From the NCBI GenBank assembly GCA_002426825.1, contig DINK01000034.1, forward strand, positions 19,224 through 24,376: 5,153 nt of DNA, read 5' to 3'. The stretch comes from Holosporaceae bacterium UBA5542. Lineage in GTDB: Bacteria; Pseudomonadota; Alphaproteobacteria; UBA7879; UBA5542. A program made the position numbers and the translations under genes. Below the pieces are notes generated by a model, which was given only the letters and a program-made list of their open reading frames with translations, did not search any database and was not told where the DNA came from. Below, one piece after another: positions 1-5,153 of the stretch. The first letter of the stretch is position 1; every line of letters begins with the position of its first letter.

Positions 1-106
1 ATAAAAAAAATCAATGTCTATATTGAAAGCAGGGGTTTTCGATACAGTTATCTGCCTCACTACGGAATAAAACCTCTTGAAAAATTCGTATTTTTTTGAG
101 AATCTT
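1..106. other. Noncoding DNA upstream of the riboswitch, probably holding the operon promoter
   Basis: No gene is visible here. The stretch is AT-rich, and transcription of the B12 unit should start in it because the riboswitch core begins just downstream. Possible -35 elements are TTGAAA at 23-28 and TTGAAA at 77-82, but neither has a convincing -10 box at 16-18 bases. TATTTT at 89-94 is the best -10-like hexamer and lacks a matching -35. Several inverted repeats are present: TCAAT/ATTGA (11-15 with 22-26) next to an A-run at 3-10, AGGGGTTTT/AAAACCTCT (31-39 with 69-77, one G-T pair), and an AT-rich hairpin at 76-100. They could be remnants of an upstream gene's terminator. The promoter position is not resolved. 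Confidence 0.4.
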
Positions 107-270
107 CTTCTGTAAAGGTTTTAACAAAAGGGAATGGGGTGTCAATCCCCAGCTGCCCCCGCAACTGTAAAAGCTTTGGCACAAACACGGGATATACGCC
201 CAATCACTGAAATATTTCGGGAAGATCGTTTGCGCCCATAAAGTTAAGCCAGGAGACCTGCCTTTGCACC
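107..270 (+). ncRNA. Cobalamin (B12) riboswitch aptamer
   Basis: This leader RNA should bind a cobalamin cofactor and control the B12-uptake genes downstream. The B12 box AAGCCAGGAGACCTGCC lies at 246-262. The other conserved core blocks are present in the expected order: GCTGCCCCCGCAACTGTAA at 152-170, CACTG at 205-209 and CGGGAAG at 218-224. A closing stem pairs 111-118 (TGTAAAGG) with 261-268 (CCTTTGCA), with one G-U pair. Further stems are GGGG 136-139 with CCCC 147-150, closing a GTCAAT-type loop; GGCACAAA 178-185 with TTTGCGCC 229-236, one mismatch; GGG 189-191 with CCC 199-201; and 207-211 with 216-220. The match to the family is unambiguous, but the exact ends are judged from the closing stem. 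The ligand form (adenosyl, methyl or aquo) cannot be told by eye. Confidence 0.95.
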
Positions 271-363
271 AGTGTCCTAGATTGAGTCGGTGGGATGAAA
301 TCTATGTGGATCACCTCCATATGCGACCTGATTTTTTGAAACAACATCAATGGGGTTGCACAT
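271..363 (+). promoter_or_regulatory. Riboswitch expression platform and btuB translation-initiation region
   Basis: This stretch links the B12 aptamer to btuB and probably controls ribosome access. ATTGA at 281-285 can pair with TCAAT at 142-146 in an aptamer loop, as expected for the kissing interaction of this riboswitch family. An 8-pair hairpin forms from 303-310 and 316-323 with loop TCACC (two G-U pairs). The same segment can instead pair long range: CACCTCCAT at 312-320 with ATGGGGTTG at 350-358, which holds the weak GGGG Shine-Dalgarno of btuB. CATATG at 318-323 can also pair with CATATG at 361-366 over the start codon. A T-run at 332-337 follows, but eight bases of spacer separate it from the hairpin, so translational control looks likelier than termination. 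The structures were paired by eye, without energies. Confidence 0.6.
295..339 (+). CDS. Possible 14-codon upstream reading frame in the leader
   Basis: An ATG at 295 opens a frame reading MKSMWITSICDLIF and stops at TGA 337-339, 24 bases before the btuB start. A second in-frame ATG at 304 has a Shine-Dalgarno-like GGTGGG at 289-294 with nine bases of spacing, the better of the two starts. Ribosomes on this frame would melt the hairpin at 303-323 and so could expose the btuB initiation region. It is not rich in one amino acid, so classical attenuation is unlikely. A frame this short arises easily by chance, and nothing beyond its position and the GGTGGG supports translation. Confidence 0.15.
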   Translation: MKSMWITSICDLIF

Positions 364-2136
364 ATGCGGGGGTTACATCTCCTCACCTTACTCTCTACTG
401 TCATACTAAACACCTGTTTTGCGTATAGCAATCCAACAATTGATATTTGGGGGCACAATCCAGGCGCCATCATGAGTTATGAAAAGTTTTCAGACTCAAC
501 CACACCCCAAGACGTAAAGTCGAACATCGAAAAAATACCAGGACTCCACATCACCGAACTTGGTGGACCTGGTCAAATGACACGCGTTAGCTTTCGGGGG
601 ATGAACAGTCGCCATACTCTTTTTAAAATTGACGGCATTCCCCTTCGAGATGCATCAGACAGCGTTGATGCATCATCTTTGTTCAGCAACACCTTAGAAA
701 TTGCAAACGTCACCCCCGGCAGTGGCGGTGTGTTTGAAGGAAGTGGAAGCACAGGTGGCACCGTAGAGATGCGGACCCCTTTTTCAAAAGAACATCCCCA
801 TAAAACAACCGGAATGGGGGGGAGCCACGATACGGGCTATGTCCACACCATGCACGGCATGCACAACGATCACACATCAAGCGTTATTCATGTAGATGGG
901 TTTAACACAAAGGGCATCCGTCAAAAAGGCCCACAAAGAATATATGGCGAGCGTGCCCATGCACAAAAAGGATCTGTTGCTGCAGCTTTGGCACATCAAA
1001 GGGGGCCACAACAATTTTCTCTCACACTGCGCCACATAGCTGCACGCAGTAAATACGACACCAACGGCCCTGCCGGCCCTTTTTCTCCAAAACCCCAAGG
1101 CACTTGCAGCCAAGGGCTTACTTTACTGGGCGCCAAAATATCCCAACAAGAATTAAAAACCCATCATCAATTGCAAACATTTTTGACACAAAACAAATTG
1201 AAAAGCAGTCATTCGCCCTCCTCAGAGCTTAAAAACTATGGCGCTTACTACCGTGCCGACCATCACCTCACACAAAAAACATCAATAACAGGTCTTGCTG
1301 GTGTTGACTTTGACACATTGCAAAAAGATGCCTTTAAACGAGAGGATATTGTCAAAAGTCACGCAGGCTTTCTATGTCAATACCACATCACCTCTGCCCT
1401 ATCTGTGCATGGCGGCCTACGGCACAACCACCATCAGAAATTTGGTCAAATAACAACCTATTCCATCGGCACCGAGTGGGCTGAAGAAACAAAAGGTGTG
1501 GCGTTAGGTATGCGCACAGGCTATCTAAACCCCTCATTGTATGACTTGCATGTAAGCGATCAGTACACGCGGGCAAATCCGCACTTACGCCCTGAAGAAA
1601 GCCAGACATTTGACATTATGTTGTGGAAAAAAATAAACGATAATAGTGAATTGAAAATAAAACCTTTTTGGACACGGGTTAAAAAAATGATTCAATCAAC
1701 CTCTGTATCTGGTGGGCAATTTCAAAATCAGAACATACCTGGGGCAAGCCATGTATCTGGGGTTGAAACAATTTTTACCATCACCCCCTCAAAGAAGTGG
1801 TTCCATGAAGCAAGTTATGGGTACACAAATTTTGACCTAAAATCACCACATACCAATACCGAATTTCCGAAACATAAAATAGCCCTTACCTCTGGCTTCA
1901 AACCAAATGACAAACTGTCGTTACAAGGAGAGCTCACCTTTATTGGGCAGCGACGAAGCCAAGGACATACACTAAAGGCCCATACAAAAGCAAACCTGTC
2001 GGCGGAATACAAACTGAACAAACAAGCCAAACTATTTGGGCGCATTGATAATCTGTTTGATGCACGCTATACGGAAAGTTATTTTTTTCAAACACCTGGA
2101 CAAAGTTTTTATGTGGGCACGCAAATTTATTATTAG
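364..2136 (+). CDS. btuB: TonB-dependent outer-membrane cobalamin receptor, BtuB-like
   Basis: The product (590 residues, against about 614 for E. coli BtuB) should bind cobalamin at the cell surface and import it through the outer membrane using TonB energy. Residues 1-20 form a signal peptide ending CFA. A degenerate TonB box may lie at PTIDIWG (24-30). The plug domain spans about 36-139, with IPGLHITELGGPGQ (58-71), FRGMNSRH (77-84), KIDGIPL (88-94) and GSGSTGGTVEMRT (126-138). The barrel follows and ends in the family's C-terminal box, NLFDARYTE plus SFYVGTQIYY with a terminal aromatic residue. Substrate assignment rests on the riboswitch and the btuF/btuC/btuD neighbours. The Shine-Dalgarno is weak (GGGG at 352-355), which suits a structured, regulated start. 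No longer in-frame start is open, because TGA at 337 blocks it. Residues 144-176 are unusually histidine-rich. The 3' end overlaps btuF by 26 bases. Confidence 0.9.
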   Translation: MRGLHLLTLLSTVILNTCFAYSNPTIDIWGHNPGAIMSYEKFSDSTTPQDVKSNIEKIPGLHITELGGPGQMTRVSFRGMNSRHTLFKIDGIPLRDASDSVDASSLFSNTLEIANVTPGSGGVFEGSGSTGGTVEMRTPFSKEHPHKTTGMGGSHDTGYVHTMHGMHNDHTSSVIHVDGFNTKGIRQKGPQRIYGERAHAQKGSVAAALAHQRGPQQFSLTLRHIAARSKYDTNGPAGPFSPKPQGTCSQGLTLLGAKISQQELKTHHQLQTFLTQNKLKSSHSPSSELKNYGAYYRADHHLTQKTSITGLAGVDFDTLQKDAFKREDIVKSHAGFLCQYHITSALSVHGGLRHNHHQKFGQITTYSIGTEWAEETKGVALGMRTGYLNPSLYDLHVSDQYTRANPHLRPEESQTFDIMLWKKINDNSELKIKPFWTRVKKMIQSTSVSGGQFQNQNIPGASHVSGVETIFTITPSKKWFHEASYGYTNFDLKSPHTNTEFPKHKIALTSGFKPNDKLSLQGELTFIGQRRSQGHTLKAHTKANLSAEYKLNKQAKLFGRIDNLFDARYTESYFFQTPGQSFYVGTQIYY

Positions 2137-2857
2137 TTTTATTTTATTAATCGTAGGGTCTGCCTATGGACGCGTTCTGTCTCTTGATTTAGCTGCCGAT
2201 CAGTGGGTTCTGGGCCTGTGTCCGAAAGAAAAAATTTATGCTGTCACCTATCTTGCACGCATGCCCCTATTTTCATTTCTGCACCAGAAAGCACAAAATG
2301 TGCCTATCCATCGTGGCAACATAGAGGACTTTCTAGACCCCACCATTACTCTCATTATTGGACATAGACCCATCCCTCCCTTGCATGAAAAACTTTTTAA
2401 AAAAACAGGGGCAAAGCTGATTCTCTTAGAATCACCCTCCTCTATCCAAATTCTGAAAGAGCAAATCGAGCATCTAACACATGTGTTTAATCGCCCCCAA
2501 AAAAGGGCTATATGGCTCCAAAAACTTAATCGCATTCAGAAAAAGAATCGACCCAAAATACTGCTTTTCACAGGGCATCGTCATGCACCCGGTCAGAAGA
2601 CACTCTTTGGCGAACTCCTTACCAAAATGGGTTATAAAATGCCTCCTTATCGCGGCTGGCAATATTTGTCTTTAGAAAAAATTTTGGTATACGGTCCACA
2701 ACACATTTTTTATACTGAGCCACAACCAAACACACCTTTCTGGAAAGCTATGTCTAAAAAAACACATTTTCATCGGATACAACAAACCACAACACTGACC
2801 CCTTATCCTGACGCCCTATTCGCCCTTATGGCCCAAATTGAAAAAGTGGCACCATGA
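2111..2857 (+). CDS. btuF: Periplasmic cobalamin-binding protein, BtuF-like
   Basis: A 248-residue substrate-binding protein that should capture cobalamin in the periplasm and dock onto BtuC. The start at 2111 places a signal peptide at the N-terminus: charged MWARK, hydrophobic core FIISFILLIVGSA, likely cleavage near AYG at 18-20. The mature protein begins RVLSLDLAADQWVLGL (21-36), the typical opening of BtuF-type proteins. GNIEDFLDP (69-77) and YLSLEKIL (185-192) carry E72 and E189, which align by eye with the two lobe-surface glutamates of E. coli BtuF that contact BtuC arginines. An earlier ATG at 2036 would put 25 residues before the signal peptide and a 101-base overlap with btuB, so I reject it. 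The Shine-Dalgarno is poor (GGA at 2098-2100), so initiation probably depends on btuB translation. Its TGA overlaps the btuC ATG (ATGA). A related metallophore-binding role is possible but less likely here. Confidence 0.85.
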   Translation: MWARKFIISFILLIVGSAYGRVLSLDLAADQWVLGLCPKEKIYAVTYLARMPLFSFLHQKAQNVPIHRGNIEDFLDPTITLIIGHRPIPPLHEKLFKKTGAKLILLESPSSIQILKEQIEHLTHVFNRPQKRAIWLQKLNRIQKKNRPKILLFTGHRHAPGQKTLFGELLTKMGYKMPPYRGWQYLSLEKILVYGPQHIFYTEPQPNTPFWKAMSKKTHFHRIQQTTTLTPYPDALFALMAQIEKVAP

Positions 2858-3825
2858 ACCAATCCTCTTTTTTTATTGTAATTTTAATAACACTTTTCAG
2901 TTTAGTTCTGGCTTCTTTATTCGTGGGGAACATTCCTTGGCAAAGCTTATGGGCCCAAACAGATGTTTTCTTGTTTGCCTTAACCCACCTCCGACTGCCC
3001 CGCACACTTCTAGCTGTACTAGCAGGGGCGGGGTTAGGAATAACTGGTGCCGCTCTTCAAGGTTTTCTGAGGAATCCCCTGGCGGATCCCGGACTTATTG
3101 GTGTATCTTCCGGGGCATCCCTATCCGCTGTCCTTGCTTTAAGCTTAGGCTTCTCACTGACAACCATTCCCTTCCTTGGCATCATTGGTGCCCTATTAAC
3201 CACACTTTTTCTGCACCAAGCCATCTCCAAAAACAAAGATACTCTTCGCTTAATTTTGGTGGGTCTTGCCCTAAATAGTTTTTTAAGTGCATTAACGGCC
3301 CTCACGCTTAACTTTTCAAAAAACCCTTACAAAAGCCTTGAAATCATGTTTTGGTTATTAGGTTCTTTCAGCGATCAACCTCTAGACAAAGTTTTATGGG
3401 CTATCCTTCCTGTCATAGTTGGATTTTATATCATTTATCGAGATCGTCATGCTCTTGACACACTTTCATTCGGGGAAGATTTCTCTCACAACATGGGTCA
3501 TGCTATTAACATTGTGCAAAAAAAGCTGATTATTGGCATTGCTTTAATCATAGGGCCTATTGTGTCTTTGGGCGGTATCGTCGGGTTTGTGGGCTTAATC
3601 GCACCACACATTCTCCGACAAATTCTAAAAACAAAACCCAGTGATTTACTCATCCCCTCAGCACTTAGTGGCGCTGTTTTATGCCTTTTGGCAGATATTG
3701 GGGTGCGCTTTCTTTCAATTGGTAGTGAAATAAAAATTGGCGTGGTGACTTCTTTTTTAGGCGCCCCTTTTTTCCTCTACCTTCTTTTAAAAAAGGGTAA
3801 GACAAAACATGATCCATATTCATAA
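2854..3825 (+). CDS. btuC: Cobalamin ABC transporter permease, FecCD family, BtuC-like
   Basis: A 323-residue inner-membrane permease, close to the 326 of E. coli BtuC, that would form the homodimeric channel for cobalamin. It is strongly hydrophobic throughout, consistent with about ten membrane helices. Family motifs appear in order: RLPR (47-50), the LAGAGLGITGAALQ helix (56-69), LRNPLADPGLIGVSSGAS (72-89), the cytoplasmic coupling region SFGEDFSHNMG (205-215), and GGIVGFVGLIAPHILR (240-255). The arginines near 47-73 lie where BtuC contacts the binding-protein glutamates. The start follows the btuF stop in a four-base ATGA overlap with no strong Shine-Dalgarno, pointing to coupled translation. 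The 3' end overlaps btuD by 17 bases. FecCD permeases also carry siderophores and haem; the riboswitch and BtuB/BtuF neighbours favour cobalamin. Confidence 0.92.
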   Translation: MNQSSFFIVILITLFSLVLASLFVGNIPWQSLWAQTDVFLFALTHLRLPRTLLAVLAGAGLGITGAALQGFLRNPLADPGLIGVSSGASLSAVLALSLGFSLTTIPFLGIIGALLTTLFLHQAISKNKDTLRLILVGLALNSFLSALTALTLNFSKNPYKSLEIMFWLLGSFSDQPLDKVLWAILPVIVGFYIIYRDRHALDTLSFGEDFSHNMGHAINIVQKKLIIGIALIIGPIVSLGGIVGFVGLIAPHILRQILKTKPSDLLIPSALSGAVLCLLADIGVRFLSIGSEIKIGVVTSFLGAPFFLYLLLKKGKTKHDPYS

Positions 3826-4465
3826 TCTTTCTCTCACCATTGATCAAAAAAATGTGCTAACAGACTACACAGGTTCGTTTATGCCAGGACACTTCATTGG
3901 TTTAACGGGACCAAATGGAACAGGAAAAACCACGTTTTTACGCACACTCGCAGGCCTCCATGCTTCTACCACGGGGACCATTTTATTTAACCATAAAGAT
4001 ATTAAAAAGCTTCACCCCAAATCCCTTGCACAACTGTGTGCCTACGTACCAGCCGAACCTGTATGCCACTGGCCCCTCACCGTGACGCAAATACTTTCTA
4101 TCGTTTCAAATAATAAAGAAGAAATAGAGTGCCTATCAAAAAAAATGAAGATTGAAACCCTTCGCAATCAAAACTTTCAAACGCTTTCTTCAGGTGAAAA
4201 AGCTCGGGTTCTACTGGTACAAGCACTTCTTAGAAAAACACCTATTTTAATTCTTGATGAACTTACCAGCCATCTTGATGAAAGCCACACATACGAAATG
4301 ATGTCTTATCTTAAGTCTTTGGCAATAGAAGGAAGAACGATCTTTTTATCCCTCCATGATATTGAGGAAGGTTATCTCCATTGTGACACCCTACTACATC
4401 TTTGCGAATACACATTAAAACCACTTAAGAAAAAAGCACCCACTTTAAAAGAGGTTCGCCCGTGA
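3809..4465 (+). CDS. btuD: Cobalamin ABC transporter ATP-binding protein, BtuD-like, with unusual Q-loop
   Basis: A 218-residue ATPase that should power BtuC from the cytoplasmic side; family members are usually around 250. Walker A is GPNGTGKT (34-41). The signature is LSSGE (126-130) in place of LSGGE, Walker B is ILILDE (146-151) with D150/E151, the D-loop is SHLD (154-157) and the switch histidine is H183. Core catalytic residues are therefore intact. Two oddities stand out. The Q-loop reads YVPAEP (79-84), so A82 (codon GCC, 4052-4054) replaces the usual glutamine. The helical domain between HWPLTV (87-92) and the signature is only about 33 residues, which explains much of the short length. 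Walker B is followed by LTS rather than the common PTS/PTA. The start lies inside the btuC end, with AAGGG at 3793-3797 as a distant Shine-Dalgarno. The stop overlaps the miaA GTG. Confidence 0.88.
   Translation: MIHIHNLSLTIDQKNVLTDYTGSFMPGHFIGLTGPNGTGKTTFLRTLAGLHASTTGTILFNHKDIKKLHPKSLAQLCAYVPAEPVCHWPLTVTQILSIVSNNKEEIECLSKKMKIETLRNQNFQTLSSGEKARVLLVQALLRKTPILILDELTSHLDESHTYEMMSYLKSLAIEGRTIFLSLHDIEEGYLHCDTLLHLCEYTLKPLKKKAPTLKEVRP
4449..4454 (+). promoter_or_regulatory. miaA ribosome binding site supporting a GTG start
   Basis: AAGAGG at 4449-4454 is the best Shine-Dalgarno match at any gene start in this unit. It sits seven bases before GTG at 4462-4464. It lies inside the last codons of btuD and decides the GTG start, since the next in-frame ATG (4564) would remove Walker A. 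Confidence 0.7.
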
Positions 4466-5153
4466 AAACCTTTCTTATTTGTGGTCCTACGGGTTCGGGA
4501 AAATCAAAGTATGCCCTGCACCTAGCACAAAAACTTGATGGCATTATCGTGAATGCTGACAGCATGCAACTTTATAAAGGCATGCCCATTTTATCGGCAC
4601 AGCCTTCTTTTCAAGATGTGCAAGAAGTGCCCCACCACCTCTATGCCTATGTCTCACCTTACGATTCTTTTTCGGTGGCAAAGTGGTTGGAAGATGTTAA
4701 AAAATGCCTGGATATATATCCTCAGAAAAACATTATTTTTGTAGGAGGGACCGGTCTTTATACCAAAGCTTTGATTGAAGGGCTGAGCACCCTACCCCCT
4801 ATTACATCTTCTGTTCGGCATGATGTTTCAAAAATACTCGTCTCCCTGTCTTCGGAAGATTCTTTTGCCCTTCTTAAAAAAGAAGATTCCGCCGCTTCCA
4901 AAACGGTTGACCCGCAAAACAAACGCCGAATCGCACGGGCACTTGAAGTAAAACGGCAAACAGGTCGCTCGATTGTAGAATGGCACAAACACAAAACATG
5001 CATTCTTCAATCCCCCCCGAAAACAATTGTTATTCAACCAGACCGTTCCGCTCTACACACCGCAATCAACGGCCGAGTTTTAAGAATGCTCGAAGAAGGA
5101 GCCATTGAAGAAGTCGCAAACCTAACCCTTCCCCTGTCATCAACAGCATCTAA
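4462..5153 (+). CDS. miaA: tRNA dimethylallyltransferase MiaA, 3' end beyond the window
   Basis: MiaA transfers a dimethylallyl group from DMAPP to N6 of A37 in tRNAs that read codons starting with U, giving i6A37. The first 230 codons are present and the frame is open at the edge; about 300 codons is usual. Visible motifs are the P-loop GPTGSGKS (8-15), NADSMQLYKG (31-40) with D33/S34, PHHLYAYV (57-64), VGGTGLYTKALIEGL (94-108), DPQNKRRIARALEV (150-163) and INGRVLRMLEEG (202-213). The ADSMQ and PILSAQPS style resembles alphaproteobacterial MiaA as I recall it. The conserved C-terminal tRNA-contact segment (GYRQ-like) would lie beyond the window. The GTG start overlaps the btuD stop as GTGA, behind AAGAGG at 4449-4454. 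MiaA has no known direct role in B12 metabolism, so its place at the end of this unit is probably organisational, though it may expose it to riboswitch control. Confidence 0.95.
   Translation, partial: MKTFLICGPTGSGKSKYALHLAQKLDGIIVNADSMQLYKGMPILSAQPSFQDVQEVPHHLYAYVSPYDSFSVAKWLEDVKKCLDIYPQKNIIFVGGTGLYTKALIEGLSTLPPITSSVRHDVSKILVSLSSEDSFALLKKEDSAASKTVDPQNKRRIARALEVKRQTGRSIVEWHKHKTCILQSPPKTIVIQPDRSALHTAINGRVLRMLEEGAIEEVANLTLPLSSTAS

Noticed and set aside
3..26. Minus-strand terminator: hairpin 11-26 next to the A-run at 3-10
   Set aside because: The stem is short and almost all A-T, and no minus-strand gene to its right would need it.
286..337. Intrinsic terminator before btuB (GTCG/CGAC arms and T-run 332-337)
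   Set aside because: The GTCG/CGAC stem has only four pairs, and the stronger hairpin at 303-323 is separated from the T-run by eight bases. A translational switch fits better, though termination is not excluded.
411..423. Lipoprotein signal at LNTC in the receptor N-terminus
   Set aside because: Asparagine at -3 and threonine at -1 do not fit a lipobox, while CFA at 18-20 fits an ordinary signal peptidase I site of an outer-membrane receptor.
204..473. Minus-strand frames here and across 573-761, 877-1113, 1388-1609, 1815-2045, 2248-2662, 3057-3305, 3665-3847 and 4758-5037
   Set aside because: All run antisense to the riboswitch or to well-supported plus-strand genes, and none has a recognisable domain.
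2036..2110. Longer btuF start at the ATG of 2036
   Set aside because: It would put 25 residues ahead of a clean signal peptide and overlap btuB by 101 bases. ATG 2111 gives a normal exported protein.
2838..3278. Plus-strand frame overlapping the start of btuC
   Set aside because: It lies in another frame over a permease with clear family motifs, is rich in Cys, Ser and Arg, and shows no recognisable domain.
4553..4744. Plus-strand 63-codon frame inside miaA
   Set aside because: It is out of frame within MiaA between the P-loop and the VGGTGLY motif; MiaA clearly owns this stretch.

Overview
The window is one compact plus-strand transcription unit for vitamin B12 (cobalamin) uptake. It opens with a cobalamin riboswitch and runs into a tRNA-modification gene cut by the right edge. 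Order: untranslated upstream DNA (1-106), cobalamin riboswitch (107-270), expression platform (271-363), btuB-like TonB-dependent outer-membrane receptor (364-2136), btuF-like periplasmic binding protein (2111-2857), btuC-like permease (2854-3825), btuD-like ATPase (3809-4465), and the first 230 codons of miaA (4462-5153).

The organism looks like a Gram-negative alphaproteobacterium. The outer-membrane receptor implies a double membrane. Several stretches recall alphaproteobacterial homologues from memory: MiaA with its NADSMQLY, PILSAQPS and PHHLYAYV segments, and the HWPLTV segment of the ATPase. The DNA is moderately AT-rich and the genes overlap at every junction, which would fit a small-genome or host-associated lineage such as Holosporales-like bacteria. 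That placement is inference; no search was possible.

How the genes work together: BtuB would bind cobalamin outside the cell and pass it through the outer membrane using TonB energy. BtuF would capture it in the periplasm and deliver it to the inner-membrane BtuC channel, driven by the BtuD ATPase. When cobalamin is plentiful the leader RNA should bind it and lower expression. No tonB/exbBD, B12-synthesis or B12-dependent enzyme gene lies in the window. All junctions overlap (26, 4, 17 and 4 bases), so translation is probably coupled along the unit, and miaA (i6A37 tRNA prenylation) rides at its end with its own good ribosome binding site and a GTG start.

The points most worth a second look are in the leader and the ATPase. 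The riboswitch expression platform carries a 12-base copy of the 16S rRNA 3' end (anti-Shine-Dalgarno) that can pair locally or with the btuB ribosome binding region. A short upstream reading frame crosses it. The ATPase has alanine where the Q-loop glutamine is expected and a short helical domain. No mobile element, CRISPR array, tRNA or rRNA gene was seen, and every reading frame on the minus strand looks like a shadow of a plus-strand gene.
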